64,000 nucleotides of DNA from Polyangiaceae bacterium (GTDB lineage Bacteria; Myxococcota_A; Polyangia; Polyangiales; Polyangiaceae), in the NCBI GenBank assembly GCA_022842465.1, contig JALHPN010000007.1, positions 1 to 64,000 on the forward strand. Reading direction: 5' to 3'. Shown one piece after another: positions 1 through 9,584 of this stretch. A program made the position numbers and the translations under genes. A model generated the notes under the pieces. That model saw nothing but the letters and a program-made list of their open reading frames with translations, did not search any database and had not been told where the DNA came from. The stretch's first letter is position 1. Each line of letters starts with the position of its first letter.

Positions 1-73
1 CCCGCACGGTCTCGCGGCGGCGTCCCTGCTCCTCGCCCTCGCCGCGCTCCGCCGGCGCACGCGCCGCGCCTGA
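1..73 (+). CDS. C-terminal end of a probable surface-anchored protein (partial)
   Basis: Only the last 23 codons are inside the window; the frame ends at a TGA at 71-73. They encode an alanine/leucine hydrophobic stretch followed directly by a cluster of arginines and the stop. A short membrane segment plus a terminal Arg cluster is the shape of a MYXO-CTERM-type sorting tail, known for proteins exported to the myxobacterial surface. The diagnostic Cys-containing motif would lie upstream, outside the window, so this is an inference from shape alone. Confidence 0.45.
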   Translation, partial: PHGLAAASLLLALAALRRRTRRA

Positions 74-128
74 CCGGCGTCCGTCGCACGTTTGCGCCGG
101 GCCGCGGGCCGGTCTACCGTTCCGCGCC

Positions 129-1043
129 ATGAGCCCCTTACGCGAGATCTGGATCATCTTCCTGCGCGAGCTGCGGAGGAACTTCCGCAGCGTGAAGGGC
201 CTCATCCTCCTCGCGATCACGGTGCTCGGCGGCGGGCTCGTCGCGTTCCTCCTCGCCGAGTCCGACGAGGTCCGGAAGGGCGAGATCGCGAAGCGGCTCG
301 CGGAGCGCAACATCGAGAACATGTCCGTCGAGGACGCGCTCATCGAGACGAAGCGCCTCGGCCTCACCTGGTGGTTCGCGGACAAGGACACGGGCGCGCA
401 CGTCGCTCCGGCGCCGCTCCTCCTCGTCTTCCTCTTCACCGTGTCGCTCTGGCTCGTCCCTGCCGTCGTGCTCGTCCTCGGCTTCGACAGCGTGTCGGGC
501 GACGTCCAACACCGCACCGTGCGCTACTGGGCGCTCCGCGCGCGGCGATGGTCGTTCGTGACGAGCAAGTTCCTCGGGCTCTGGGCGACGTGCTCCGTCG
601 TCGCGCTCGCGATGCACCTCGTCATCTGGGCGATGATCGTCATCCGCGGCGAGGCGACCTTCGCGGCGACGCTCTCGTGGGGCTTCCGCTTCTGGCTGGC
701 GTCGGTGCCCATCATCGGCGTCTGGTGCGCGAGCTCCGTCCTCGTGAGCGGGCTCTTCCGGACGCCCATCCTCTCGCTGCTCCTCAACGGCGGCGTGTTC
801 TTCCTCTGGTGGCTCCTGCACGTGCCGGCGTGGTTCCGGACGTACTCGCACATCCCGGAGAACGCGGGCCTCGACTACGTGCCGACGCCCAGCAAGTGGC
901 TCTTCATCTTCCCGAATTTCTACGATCGCTTCCTCCTGTCACCGCAAGTCTCGCAGGCCCTCATCGGCCTGACGGTGACGCTCGGCTTCGCGGCCGTGTG
1001 CGTGGCAGCGAGCTCGGTCCTCTTCGCGAAGCGAGATCTGTGA
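129..1043 (+). CDS. ABC-2 type transporter permease
   Basis: A 304-residue membrane protein. A short cytoplasmic N-terminus (MSPLREIWIIFLRELRR) leads into a first membrane helix at about residues 24-42. An extracytoplasmic stretch of about 55 residues rich in charged residues follows, then a group of five or so helices from about residue 95 to the C-terminus. This is the usual arrangement of ABC-2 export permeases. The stop codon overlaps the start of the downstream ATPase gene by one base (TGATG), so the pair is translationally coupled and should form a two-component exporter. The substrate cannot be read from sequence; related systems export drugs, polysaccharide or lipids, or take part in gliding. 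Confidence 0.8.
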   Translation: MSPLREIWIIFLRELRRNFRSVKGLILLAITVLGGGLVAFLLAESDEVRKGEIAKRLAERNIENMSVEDALIETKRLGLTWWFADKDTGAHVAPAPLLLVFLFTVSLWLVPAVVLVLGFDSVSGDVQHRTVRYWALRARRWSFVTSKFLGLWATCSVVALAMHLVIWAMIVIRGEATFAATLSWGFRFWLASVPIIGVWCASSVLVSGLFRTPILSLLLNGGVFFLWWLLHVPAWFRTYSHIPENAGLDYVPTPSKWLFIFPNFYDRFLLSPQVSQALIGLTVTLGFAAVCVAASSVLFAKRDL

Positions 1044-2128
1044 TGAGCGAAGAGACCGCCCAGCTCGAGAAGTCGCCCCCGAACGAGGCCGCGCCGGCGG
1101 AAGCGCCCGCGGCCGCCGCGGAGCCCGAGAAGGCCGAGTCGCCGGCCGGCGGGAAGCGGAAGAAGAAGAGCGTCGAGGTCGCCGTACGGCTCAACGCGGT
1201 CACGAAGCGCTTCGGCGCGAAGACCGCGGTGGACGGCGTCAGCTTCAAGGTGAAGGCCGGCAGCGTCTACGGCCTCATCGGACCGAACGGCGCGGGCAAG
1301 ACGACGACCTTCTCGATGCTGGCGGGCTTCCTCCAGCCGACCGCCGGCGCGCTCGAGATCCTCGGCTACCCGCCGTCTGCGGTCGACGAGCTCCGCTCGC
1401 GGGTCGGGGTCCTCCCGCAGGACGCCGTCCTCCCGCCGTCCGACAAGGTCGGCGAGTTCCTCGTCCACATGGCGCTCCTCCAGAACACGCCGAGCGATCT
1501 CGCCGAGCGCATGGCGCGCGAGGTCCTCGCCGAGGTGGAGGGCAAGGACTGGTGGAGCATGCGCTGCTCCGCCCTCTCGCACGGCATGGCGAAGCGCGTG
1601 CAGCTCGCGCAGGCGCTCCTCGGCGATCCGGAGGTCGTCCTCCTCGACGAGCCGACTGCCGGGCTCGATCCGCGCGTCGCGTACGAGGTTCGGCAGCTCA
1701 TCAAGTCGCGGAAGGGGCGGTGCACGCTCATCGTCTCGAGCCACAACCTCCAGGAGCTCGAGGAGATCTGCGACGCGGCGTGCATCCTCGATCGCGGCCG
1801 CGTCGTCGCGTCCGGCTCGATCGCGGAGCTCACGGCCTCGAGCGAGGAGGTGCACGTGAAGCTCGCGCCCTCCAAGGATCCGCAGACGGGCGCCATGCGG
1901 GCGGCCTTCTCGCTCGTCCCGCTCGATGCGATCCGCGCGGTGCCGGGCGTCTCGCGCGTCGAGCTCGAGGACGAACGGAGCGAGCTCGTCGTCTACTTCG
2001 ACCGGAAGACGACGGACGCGGAGTCCGTCATCAGCCATGTCCTCTGGGCGCTCCTGAACGCCCAGGTCCGCATCAGCGCCGTGTCGAAGGGCCGCGGGCT
2101 CGAGCAGCGCGTGATGGAGCTCACCTAG
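1043..2128 (+). CDS. ABC transporter ATP-binding protein
   Basis: A 361-residue cytoplasmic ATPase partnered with the permease just upstream. An Ala/Pro/Glu-rich, probably disordered N-terminus (about residues 1-50) with a KRKKK patch precedes the nucleotide-binding domain. The Walker A is GPNGAGKTT, Walker B is VVLLDEPTAGLDP, and the switch histidine is in SSHNL. The ABC signature reads LSHGM instead of LSGGQ, a degenerate form also found in ABC-2-linked ATPases. About 80 residues after the domain look like the C-terminal accessory part of CcmA/NatA-like ATPases. The start at 1043 is set by TGATG coupling; a longer open frame upstream is antisense-type noise overlapping the permease. Confidence 0.88.
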   Translation: MSEETAQLEKSPPNEAAPAEAPAAAAEPEKAESPAGGKRKKKSVEVAVRLNAVTKRFGAKTAVDGVSFKVKAGSVYGLIGPNGAGKTTTFSMLAGFLQPTAGALEILGYPPSAVDELRSRVGVLPQDAVLPPSDKVGEFLVHMALLQNTPSDLAERMAREVLAEVEGKDWWSMRCSALSHGMAKRVQLAQALLGDPEVVLLDEPTAGLDPRVAYEVRQLIKSRKGRCTLIVSSHNLQELEEICDAACILDRGRVVASGSIAELTASSEEVHVKLAPSKDPQTGAMRAAFSLVPLDAIRAVPGVSRVELEDERSELVVYFDRKTTDAESVISHVLWALLNAQVRISAVSKGRGLEQRVMELT

Positions 2129-2131
2129 AGC

Positions 2132-3511
2132 TCACTTCGTCACGCAGCGGCAGAACGAGGCGACGCGGATCGCGCCGCAGACGAGCACCCGGGTCGGGCC
2201 GCAGGCGCTCGAGCGGCCTCGGCGCGACGACGAGACGGCGCGGGTACCGAGCTGTGCGCTCCCGAGTCCGAAGAAGCTCGCGATCGGCGTGTCCTCGTCG
2301 AACGTCGGGTTCTCGAGGTCCCTGGTCGGATCGGGCTCCGGCTCGGGCTCGGGCTCGGGGTTGGGCTCGGCCGCAGCCTCGGCCTGCGCCTCGGGCGGAT
2401 CGGGGTCGACGTTGTCGTTCGGCGACGCGTCCTGCTCGGCGACCTGCTCCTCGACGGGCGCGCTCTCCGGATCCTCCGACGCCGCGACCCTGTCCTCCTC
2501 CCGCTCTTCCGGGGTCGGGAACGGATCGCCCTCCACGGGGCCGTTGGGCGGCCCGGGCGCGTCGCTCTGCGGCTCGCCCGGCTCCTCGGCCTCGTTGGGA
2601 TCGAAGGCCGGCGGGTTCTCGTTGTCCTTCGGCGCATCGGCCTGCGGATCGGGGTTCTCGAGATCCCTCGTCGGATCGGGCTCCGGCTCCTTCGCCGGAT
2701 CGGACGGCGGGTTCTCGAGGTCCTTCGTCGGGTCGGGCTCCGGCTCCTTGGCGGGGTCCTTCGCCGGCTCCGGCTCCTTCTTGTCCTCGGGGGGCGGGCT
2801 CTTCTCCTCTTCCTTCTTGTCGCCGTCCGTGAGCGCGTCCTTGCAGGCGCCGAAGGCCTCGTACGCCGAGCTCCCGCACTTCGTGACCGCGCCTCGGTTC
2901 TCCCAGACGCAGCGCCCGCCGCGTAGGAGCGCGCCGGCGGCCATCCCTGCTCCGCCGCCGATGCGCCCCGACCGCATGCCGCGCGCGACCTCGCCGACGC
3001 ACTTCTTCACGACCGGCGCGCAGTCGTCGTACGCGCCCTTCGCGCTCGTCGCACACTCCGTCCCGCTCGAGTAGGCGACGGTCTTCGATCGGACCGCCTG
3101 CTTCTCGGCCCACTTCTCGAAGACGCGCGTGGCGCCGAAGAGGAACTTCACCTCGTTCGGCACGAAGCTGTCGCGGATGACGTTGCCCTTTCGATCGATC
3201 TGGAGGGCTCCCTTGCCCTTCACCATCTCGATCGACAGCGCCCACTTCCGCTTCACGGGCGACGCGTACCGGATGCGCATCCCGTTGACGGGCTTGCCGT
3301 CCTTGCCGAAGCCCATCACGACGACGTTCGTGCGTCCCTCGTAGATGCGCCACTTCGAGACGCCGCTCATCTTCTTCGTGATGGCGGAGGACTCCGCGCG
3401 CGCCGTGGCGCCCGGCTTCGTCGCCAGCGCCTTCGGCGGCGGGGGCGTGACGCAGCCGATCACGAGGCCCAGACATCCGACCATCGCGACCGATCCGAGG
3501 ATGCTTCGCAT
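2132..3511 (-). CDS. Pro/Glu/Asp-rich lipoprotein of unknown function
   Basis: A 459-residue predicted lipoprotein. The signal peptide ends in a lipobox LVIGC, with the lipidated Cys at about residue 19. A globular part of about 220 residues follows and contains several cysteines. The C-terminal half is low-complexity, built of Glu-Pro/Asp-Pro runs with at least three copies of a unit close to EPEPDPTKDLENP. The last 30 residues are Arg/Cys-rich. The ATG at 3511 is preceded by AAGGA at a good distance, so it is preferred to an in-frame ATG at 3529. The low-complexity part could span the periplasm or envelope. The gene ends three bases from the convergent ABC gene. I do not recognise the N-terminal domain. 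Confidence 0.7.
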   Translation of the reverse strand: MRSILGSVAMVGCLGLVIGCVTPPPPKALATKPGATARAESSAITKKMSGVSKWRIYEGRTNVVVMGFGKDGKPVNGMRIRYASPVKRKWALSIEMVKGKGALQIDRKGNVIRDSFVPNEVKFLFGATRVFEKWAEKQAVRSKTVAYSSGTECATSAKGAYDDCAPVVKKCVGEVARGMRSGRIGGGAGMAAGALLRGGRCVWENRGAVTKCGSSAYEAFGACKDALTDGDKKEEEKSPPPEDKKEPEPAKDPAKEPEPDPTKDLENPPSDPAKEPEPDPTRDLENPDPQADAPKDNENPPAFDPNEAEEPGEPQSDAPGPPNGPVEGDPFPTPEEREEDRVAASEDPESAPVEEQVAEQDASPNDNVDPDPPEAQAEAAAEPNPEPEPEPEPDPTRDLENPTFDEDTPIASFFGLGSAQLGTRAVSSSRRGRSSACGPTRVLVCGAIRVASFCRCVTK

Positions 3512-3859
3512 GACGGACGTCCTTCGCATCCGCCGCGCCAGCGTCTTGCGCGCCGATGGCGCATGTGCGCCCCTGTACGGGAGGCCCCGGTTTCGACGGG
3601 AGAATTGCGTGTTGCTCCTCGTCGCCCGCGGCCGCCGCCGATCCAAGCCGTCGCTCGCCGGCGACACGCGCCGAAGGGCCCGGGGCGAGGCGACCTCGTC
3701 GGGGAAGGGATGTCCCGCACCTGCCCCCTCCCATCCTCGGGGGCGGCTGCCGCCGCCGTGCCGATCTGCGACCTCGGCACCGTGCCTTGACGCGGTCGGG
3801 CTCGACGAAGATAGTTCGCACGCTAACGTTTTCGTCACGAACGCCCAGGAGTGAACGTC
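3512..3859. other. Intergenic region between divergent genes
   Basis: This 348-bp spacer separates the lipoprotein gene (minus) from the MFE-2-like gene (plus). It must hold promoters for both. A sigma-70-like promoter for the plus strand is annotated within it. I see no convincing ORF, tRNA or long repeat here, and no clear promoter for the minus gene. Confidence 0.5.
3787..3815 (+). promoter_or_regulatory. Sigma-70-like promoter upstream of the MFE-2-like gene
   Basis: A TTGACG hexamer and a GATAGT hexamer are separated by exactly 17 bases, about 45 bases before the ATG at 3860. The downstream AGGAG (3847-3851) lies 8 bases from that ATG. Spacing and match are good for a GC-rich genome, but the assignment is by pattern only. 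Confidence 0.5.
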
Positions 3860-6800
3860 ATGGCCGAGCTTCGTTTCGAGGGTAGAGTCGCGATCGTCAC
3901 CGGGGCCGGGAACGGTCTCGGCCGCTCCCATGCGCTCCTGCTCGCGTCGCGCGGGGCCAAGGTCGTCGTCAACGATCTCGGCGGCACCGCCACCGGCGGC
4001 GGACGCTCGAGCGCCGCGGCGGACGCGGTCGTCGCCGAGATCAAGGCCGCGGGGGGCGAGGCGATCGCGAACTACGACTCCGTCGAGGAGGGCGAGAAGA
4101 TCGTCCAGGCCGCGCTCGACACGTGGAAGCGCGTCGACATCGTCGTGAACAACGCGGGCATCCTCCGGGACACGTCGTTCCGGAAGATGTCGATCGAGGA
4201 CTGGGACCTCATCTACCGGGTCCACGTCGCGGGCAGCATGCGCGTCACGAAGGCCGCCTGGGAGCCGATGCTCGAGGCCGGCTACGGCCGCATCCTCTTC
4301 ACCGCGAGCGCGGCCGGCATCTACGGCAACTTCGGCCAGGCGAACTACGCGATGGCGAAGCTCGGCCTGGTCGGCTTCTCGAACACGCTCGCGATCGAGG
4401 GCCTGAAGAAGAACGTGCGCGTGAACACGATCGCGCCGATCGCCGGCTCGCGTCTCACCGAGACCGTCCTCCCGAAGAACATCACCGACGCGCTGAAGCC
4501 CGAGTACGTCTCGCCGCTCGTGGCGTGGCTCGCGCACGAGAGCTGCGACGAGACGGGCGGCCTCTTCGAGGTCGGCGGCGGGCTCTACGCGAAGCTCCGC
4601 TGGGAGCGCACGGAGGGGAAGCTCTTCAAGCTCGGTCGCGCGATAAGCCCGGAGCAGATCGAGAAGAGCTGGAAGACGATCATCGACTTCGGGAAGGCCA
4701 CGCACCCGTCGAACATCAACGACTCGATGTCCCCGATCCTCGGCAACCTCGAGTCGAAGGCGATGGGCGGGAACGAATTCATCGACGTCGACGCCGCCCT
4801 CGGCTTCGAGTTCACGCCCCAGACGTCGCGCTACGACGAGAAGGATCTCGCCCTCTATGCGCTCGGCGTCGGCGTCGGCGCGAACCCGACCGACGCGAAG
4901 GAGCTCCAGTACGTCTACGAGAACGCCTCGGACTTCAAGGCCCTCCCGACGTTCGGCGTCGTGCCCGCCCTCGGAGCCGTCTTCGAGATGTACAAGCGCG
5001 GCGAGAACGCGCCGGGGATGAGCTACGGGTTCGACCGCATCCTCCACGGCGAGCAGTACACGGAGCTCCGTCGTCCGCTCCCGCCGCACGCGAAGCTCAC
5101 GCACAAGGGGAAGGTGAAGGAGATCTGGGACAAGGGCCGCGGCGCGGTCGTCGTCCTCGCCATCACCACGTACGACGAGGACGGGAACGAGCTCGTCTAC
5201 AACGAGGTCTCCACCTTCGTCCGCGGTGCGGGCGGCTGGGGCGGCGAGCGCGGACCATCGACCGAGGTGAACCTCCCGCCGAACCGCGCGCCGGACGCGA
5301 CGGTGGAGGAGAAAATCGGCGCCGGCCAGGCGCTCCTCTACCGGCTCTCCGGCGACATCAACCCGCTCCACGCCGACCCCGGCTTCGCGAAGGCGTTCGG
5401 CTTCGATCGGCCGATCCTCCACGGGCTCTGCACGTTCGGCTACGCGGGGCGTCACGTCATCCGAGCGTTCTCGAACGATGATCCGCGATTTTTCAAGAGC
5501 ATCAAGGCGCGGTTCTCGGACAGCGTGTTCCCCGGCGAGACGCTCGTGACGGAGATGTGGAAGGAAGCGGACGGGAAGATCGTGTTCCGCTGCAAGGTGA
5601 AGGAGAGGGACAAGGTCGTCATCTCGAACGCCGCGATCGAGCTCTACAAGGAGATCCCGAAGGCGCCGGAGAAGAAGAAGGACGAGACGAAGAAGTCGGG
5701 CACGGGCACGGGCACGGGCGCGGCAGGAGAAGCGACGAGCGCGGAGGCGTTCGCGGTCATCCGGGATCACATCGAGCAGAACGGGGGGTTGGCCGCGGAG
5801 ATCGGCAAGACGTTCCTCTTCCGGCTGTCGGGGCCCGACTCGGCGTGGATGGTCGACCTGAAGAACGGCAAGGGATCGGTGGTGCAGGCGACGGCGGACA
5901 CGAAGGCGGACTGCCTGCTCGACCTCTCCGACGCGGACTTCCAGGCCATGGTGGCCGGCAAGGCCGACCCGATGAAGCTCTGGACCGACAAGAAGCTCAA
6001 GATCGGCGGGGACATCATGGCTTCGCAGAAGCTCATGTTCCTCCAGAAGATCGATCCGAAGCGCGGCGCCGAAGTCGTCGCGAAGCTGCGCGCGGCGGGC
6101 ACGGGCACGGGCACGGGCACGGGCACGGGCACGGGGGAGGCGACGAGCGGGGAGGCCTTCGCCGTGATCCGCGACCACATCGCGCAGACCCCGGGGCTCG
6201 CGGGCGAGATCGGGAAGACCTTCCTCTTCCGGCTGTCGGGGCCCGACTCGGCGTGGATGGTGGACCTGAAGAACGGCAAGGGGGCCGTCGCCGAGGCGAC
6301 CGCCGACGCGAAGGCCGACTGCACGCTCGACCTCTCGGACGCGGACTTCCAGGCCATGGTGGCCGGCAAGGCCGACCCGATGAAGCTCTGGACCGACAAG
6401 AAGCTCAAGATCGGCGGGGACATCATGGCTTCGCAGAAGCTCATGTTCCTCCAGAAGATCGACAGGAAGCGCGCAGCCGACGTCGTCGCAAAGCTGCGCG
6501 GGGCGGGCACGGGCACGGGCACGGGGGAGGCACCGGCGAAGACCTCGTCGAAGGCGCCTCGCGCGCCCGCGATCGTGAAGGCGCTCGGCGAGCGGCTGAC
6601 GAATACGAAGGGCCTCGCGAAGGAGGTGTCTGCCGTCGTCGGCCTCGTCGTCACCGATCCCGACGCGACCTTCACCCTCGACCTCACCGGCGACGGCAAG
6701 GTGACGGAGGGAAAGCCCGCGAACGCCGCGGTGACCCTTACGCTCACCGACGACGACCTCGCTGCGCTCGCGAAGGGTGAGCCTCTCCGCACCCTCTACC

Positions 6801-6874
6801 AGCAGGGCCGCGTGCGCATCGACGGCGACGTCCGCGTCGCGCACAAGATCACGTTCTTCAAGGGACTCGTCTGA
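3860..6874 (+). CDS. MFE-2-like multifunctional enzyme: SDR dehydrogenase, enoyl-CoA hydratase 2, three SCP2 domains
   Basis: A 1004-residue enzyme expected to hydrate trans-2-enoyl-CoA to (3R)-hydroxyacyl-CoA and oxidise it to 3-ketoacyl-CoA. Residues 1 to about 300 form a short-chain dehydrogenase with TGAGNGLG for NAD, NNAG, a serine, and a Y-x-x-x-K pair in [10 protein letters not shown]. Residues about 315-600 are a hydratase-2 double hot-dog carrying the catalytic motif [10 protein letters not shown] and a [10 protein letters not shown] stretch very like animal HSD17B4. Three SCP2-type lipid-binding domains follow (about 623-745, 759-882, 905-1004), joined by Gly-Thr repeat linkers. Copies one and two are almost identical; the third has diverged. 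Animal MFE-2 has one SCP2 domain. The ATG at 3860 has AGGAG in front; a GTG at 3851 is the alternative. The thiolase gene follows at once, consistent with one beta-oxidation operon. Confidence 0.9.
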   Translation: MAELRFEGRVAIVTGAGNGLGRSHALLLASRGAKVVVNDLGGTATGGGRSSAAADAVVAEIKAAGGEAIANYDSVEEGEKIVQAALDTWKRVDIVVNNAGILRDTSFRKMSIEDWDLIYRVHVAGSMRVTKAAWEPMLEAGYGRILFTASAAGIYGNFGQANYAMAKLGLVGFSNTLAIEGLKKNVRVNTIAPIAGSRLTETVLPKNITDALKPEYVSPLVAWLAHESCDETGGLFEVGGGLYAKLRWERTEGKLFKLGRAISPEQIEKSWKTIIDFGKATHPSNINDSMSPILGNLESKAMGGNEFIDVDAALGFEFTPQTSRYDEKDLALYALGVGVGANPTDAKELQYVYENASDFKALPTFGVVPALGAVFEMYKRGENAPGMSYGFDRILHGEQYTELRRPLPPHAKLTHKGKVKEIWDKGRGAVVVLAITTYDEDGNELVYNEVSTFVRGAGGWGGERGPSTEVNLPPNRAPDATVEEKIGAGQALLYRLSGDINPLHADPGFAKAFGFDRPILHGLCTFGYAGRHVIRAFSNDDPRFFKSIKARFSDSVFPGETLVTEMWKEADGKIVFRCKVKERDKVVISNAAIELYKEIPKAPEKKKDETKKSGTGTGTGAAGEATSAEAFAVIRDHIEQNGGLAAEIGKTFLFRLSGPDSAWMVDLKNGKGSVVQATADTKADCLLDLSDADFQAMVAGKADPMKLWTDKKLKIGGDIMASQKLMFLQKIDPKRGAEVVAKLRAAGTGTGTGTGTGTGEATSGEAFAVIRDHIAQTPGLAGEIGKTFLFRLSGPDSAWMVDLKNGKGAVAEATADAKADCTLDLSDADFQAMVAGKADPMKLWTDKKLKIGGDIMASQKLMFLQKIDRKRAADVVAKLRGAGTGTGTGEAPAKTSSKAPRAPAIVKALGERLTNTKGLAKEVSAVVGLVVTDPDATFTLDLTGDGKVTEGKPANAAVTLTLTDDDLAALAKGEPLRTLYQQGRVRIDGDVRVAHKITFFKGLV
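5930..6462 (+). repeat. Intragenic tandem duplication encoding SCP2 domains 1 and 2
   Basis: Bases 5930-6054 and 6338-6462 are identical over 125 bp, at an offset of 408 bp (136 codons). Flanking parts of the two domain copies are also close, including the stretch coding for [20 protein letters not shown]. Identity at this level inside one gene means a recent duplication or ongoing gene conversion. Confidence 0.9.
6097..6132 (+). repeat. GGGCAC hexanucleotide microsatellite (six units)
   Basis: Six uninterrupted GGGCAC units encode a Gly-Thr linker between SCP2 domains 1 and 2. Shorter runs of the same hexamer lie at about 5698-5716 and 6506-6524, in the other two linkers. The repeat keeps the reading frame whatever its copy number, so linker length could vary between strains. 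Confidence 0.9.
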
Positions 6875-6888
6875 GCAGGAGCACCACC

Positions 6889-8070
6889 ATGGGTCGTAAG
6901 GTGAATGTCATCGGCGTGGGCATGACGAAGTTCCAGAAGCCCGGCGCGTCCGACGAGTACAACGTCATGGCCGTGAAGGCCGCCAAGGCCGCGATGGAGG
7001 ACGCGAACGTCCCCTGGAAGGAGGTCGAGGCCGCGTACGTCGGGTACGTCTACGGCGACTCGACCTGCGGTCAGCGCGCCGTCTACGAGCTCGGTCTCAC
7101 CGGGATCCCCGTCTTCAACGTCAACAACAACTGCTCGACCGGCTCGACCGCGCTCATGCTCGCGAAGCAGGCGATCGAGGGCGGGATCGCCGAGTGCGTC
7201 ATCGCGCTCGGCTTCGAGAAGATGGAGAAGGGCGCCCTCACCGCGAAGTGGTCGGACCGCGCGAACCCCCTCGAGTGGCAGGTCGACGTCATGAGCCGCG
7301 TGCAGGGCTTCACGTCGGCGCCGGGCGCGGCGCAGATGTTCGGGGGCGCGGGCCGCGAGTACCGGTGGAAGTACGGCACGAAGCGCGAGACGTTCGCGAA
7401 GATCAGCGAGAAAGCGCGCAAGCACGCGTCGCAGAACCCCTATGCTCTCTTCAACCAGGTGCTCTCCGTCGAGGAGATCCTCGCCTCCGACGAGGTCTTC
7501 GATCCGCTCACGCGCTACCAGTGCTGTCCGCCCACGTGCGGCGCCGCCGCGGCGATCCTCTGCTCCGACGAGTTCGCGAAGAAGCACGGCATCACGAAGC
7601 CGGTCTACATCGCGGCCCAGGCGATGACGACGGACTACGACTCCTCCTTCAAGGAGGACTCGATGATCAAGATGGTCGGCTACGACATGGCGAAGGCCTG
7701 CGCGAAGAAGGTCTACGACCAGGCGGGCCTCGGCCCCGAGGACGTGCAGGTCGTCGAGCTCCACGACTGCTTCACGGCGAACGAGCTCCTCACGTACGAG
7801 GCGATCGGCCTCGCGAAGGAGGGAGAGGCCGAGAAGTTCATCTGGGACGGCGACAACACGTACGGCGGCAAGTGGGTCACGAACCCTTCGGGCGGGCTCC
7901 TCTCGAAGGGCCATCCGCTCGGCGCGACAGGACTTGCACAATGCACGGAGCTCGTCTGGCAGCTCCGCGGCACCGCCGACAAGCGTCAGGTCCCGAACGC
8001 GAAGGTCGCCCTCCAGCACAACCTCGGGCTCGGCGGCGCCTGCGTCATGACGATGTACCGCGCGGACTGA
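6889..8070 (+). CDS. SCP-x type thiolase (3-ketoacyl-CoA thiolase / lipid-transfer protein family)
   Basis: A 393-residue thiolase of the SCP-x/non-specific lipid-transfer group. The nucleophilic cysteine is Cys82 in [11 protein letters not shown]. The later catalytic elements are HDCFTANEL, the GHPLGATG histidine motif, and the C-terminal [10 protein letters not shown]. No SCP2 domain is attached, unlike animal SCP-x; here the SCP2 domains sit on the upstream MFE-2-like protein. The start is fixed by AGGAG at 6877-6881, and the gene lies 14 bases after the MFE-2 stop. Known members cleave 3-ketoacyl-CoA, including branched and sterol side chains; the substrate here is inferred. Confidence 0.9.
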   Translation: MGRKVNVIGVGMTKFQKPGASDEYNVMAVKAAKAAMEDANVPWKEVEAAYVGYVYGDSTCGQRAVYELGLTGIPVFNVNNNCSTGSTALMLAKQAIEGGIAECVIALGFEKMEKGALTAKWSDRANPLEWQVDVMSRVQGFTSAPGAAQMFGGAGREYRWKYGTKRETFAKISEKARKHASQNPYALFNQVLSVEEILASDEVFDPLTRYQCCPPTCGAAAAILCSDEFAKKHGITKPVYIAAQAMTTDYDSSFKEDSMIKMVGYDMAKACAKKVYDQAGLGPEDVQVVELHDCFTANELLTYEAIGLAKEGEAEKFIWDGDNTYGGKWVTNPSGGLLSKGHPLGATGLAQCTELVWQLRGTADKRQVPNAKVALQHNLGLGGACVMTMYRAD

Positions 8071-8270
8071 CCAGGAGTCGGTCGGGCGGGTTGCCGCGTC
8101 GCCCGATCCATCGGGGATGTCCCCCCCGCCTTCCCGAACCGAGACCTCGCATCGGGTGAGGTGGGGGCCGTTCCCAGCGGCACGCACGCAGTGTGGGTGG
8201 AACGCGGTCGCGCAAGTGCGCGAGAAGGAGTCAGGTCGCACCTTGGCACCCGCCCTGCTTGAAGTGGGGC

Positions 8271-9446
8271 ATGGACCTGCACCTCCGGAGCACGCTGCGT
8301 CTCGGCCTGATCGCCTGTTTGACCACCCTCGTCGCCTGCGCGGCCGAGTCGGACGTGCCCGGCGGCGGCGACGAGAGCGGGGATCCGACGTCGACGTCGA
8401 GCAGCGGGAACCCGACGTCGTCGGGAGGTCCGACGGGCACGAACCCGGGGACGCCGGGCAGCTCGGGAGGGACCGCGGAGGCCCCGGCACCGGGCGATCC
8501 GACCCCGACCCCGACCCCCACTCCGCCTCCTACCCCGCCCGCGCTCTTCACGGGGACGGCGACGCCGGAGGGCTGCATCCAGAACGTCGCCCCCGGCGCG
8601 CGCGCGTACACGTGCGAGGGCCTGACGGTCGACGCGACGATCCCGACGATGACCCAGGTGTGCCCCGCCGCCGGCTGCGGACTCATCGTGCTGCTCCACG
8701 GCGACACGGGGACGGGCCCGCTCATGGACGCGCACGTCCGCCTCCGCGACCGCGCGGCCGCGAAGGGCTACATCGTCGTCGCGCCGACGGGCCCTGCCGT
8801 CGCCGTCCAGGGCTACCCCGGGAGCACGTGGGAGCCGGGCTCGGACGCGAAGGTCGTCGCGATCACCAGGCTGTTCGCAAAGGTCTTCAAGGCCGATCCG
8901 AAGCGCATCCACGCGACGGGCTTCTCGCGCGGCGGGAAGCTGACGTGGCGGCTCGCGTGCGATCAGTCGGAGCTCTTCGCGTCGGTCGCGCCGGGCGGCG
9001 CCGGGAACGCCGGCACGTGGCTGAAGATCAACCAGACCGAGCCGACGTGCTTCACGGCGGGCCGCTCGCCGACGCGCAAGCTCCCCATCCTCTTTCTCAT
9101 GGGCCGCACCGACGTCCCGATCCCGTACAGCACGATGGTGTCCATCCGGAATGCCGCGATGGCGGACTACGGCATCGCGCAAGGCCAGGTCGACACGCTG
9201 ACGAACACCCCGCAGGTGCTCCGGCAGCGCACGAACAAGCCCGGCGCCGGCCTCATCGAGTGGTTCGATCACACCTACGAGATCTCGACGACCAACCCGC
9301 TCTTCACGGGCGCCAAGGGGCACTGCATCCCCGGGAGCCCCGTCCCCGCGAACGCCGGCCAGTACACCCTCGCGTGCCTCGGACCGAACGCGTTCGACTG
9401 GGGCGCCGAGGTCCTCGCCTTCTTCGAGCGCACCCCGAAGCCGTGA
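8271..9446 (+). CDS. Secreted lipoprotein esterase, PHB-depolymerase/LpqC-like
   Basis: A 391-residue alpha/beta hydrolase exported as a lipoprotein; the signal peptide ends in LVACA. A long Thr/Pro/Gly/Ser linker (about residues 25-85) separates the lipid anchor from the enzyme. The nucleophile elbow is GFSRGG, the strand before the oxyanion region reads LIVLLHGD, an acid candidate is in GRTDVPIPY, and the histidine candidate is in KGHCIPG. This order fits poly(3-hydroxybutyrate) depolymerase and feruloyl-esterase-like enzymes. The ATG at 8271 is chosen because it puts the signal peptide at the N-terminus; the Shine-Dalgarno is weak. It may act on extracellular polyesters or plant esters. 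It has its own 200-bp upstream spacer. Confidence 0.8.
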   Translation: MDLHLRSTLRLGLIACLTTLVACAAESDVPGGGDESGDPTSTSSSGNPTSSGGPTGTNPGTPGSSGGTAEAPAPGDPTPTPTPTPPPTPPALFTGTATPEGCIQNVAPGARAYTCEGLTVDATIPTMTQVCPAAGCGLIVLLHGDTGTGPLMDAHVRLRDRAAAKGYIVVAPTGPAVAVQGYPGSTWEPGSDAKVVAITRLFAKVFKADPKRIHATGFSRGGKLTWRLACDQSELFASVAPGGAGNAGTWLKINQTEPTCFTAGRSPTRKLPILFLMGRTDVPIPYSTMVSIRNAAMADYGIAQGQVDTLTNTPQVLRQRTNKPGAGLIEWFDHTYEISTTNPLFTGAKGHCIPGSPVPANAGQYTLACLGPNAFDWGAEVLAFFERTPKP

Positions 9447-9584
9447 CGGGGGCCGCGGCGGCGGCACACATGACGCCGATGTCCGAGCCGTCGCCGCGCC
9501 GCAGACGTGGCCCGGCCCTGATTCTCGGGATATCCGCGGAGAAGAGCGGATGGCATGCTCGCTGCTACTCGCCCTCTCGTCCCC

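Noticed and set aside
5698..6527. GGGCAC arrays as a CRISPR or other spaced array
   Set aside because: The units are six bases, contiguous and in frame as Gly-Thr linkers, without spacers.
2132..6844. A 1570-codon open frame on the minus strand across the MFE-2-like gene
   Set aside because: Only its last 460 codons form a real lipoprotein (2132-3511). The rest is Arg/Asp/Glu/Leu-rich antisense of the MFE-2-like gene, typical of high-GC shadow frames.
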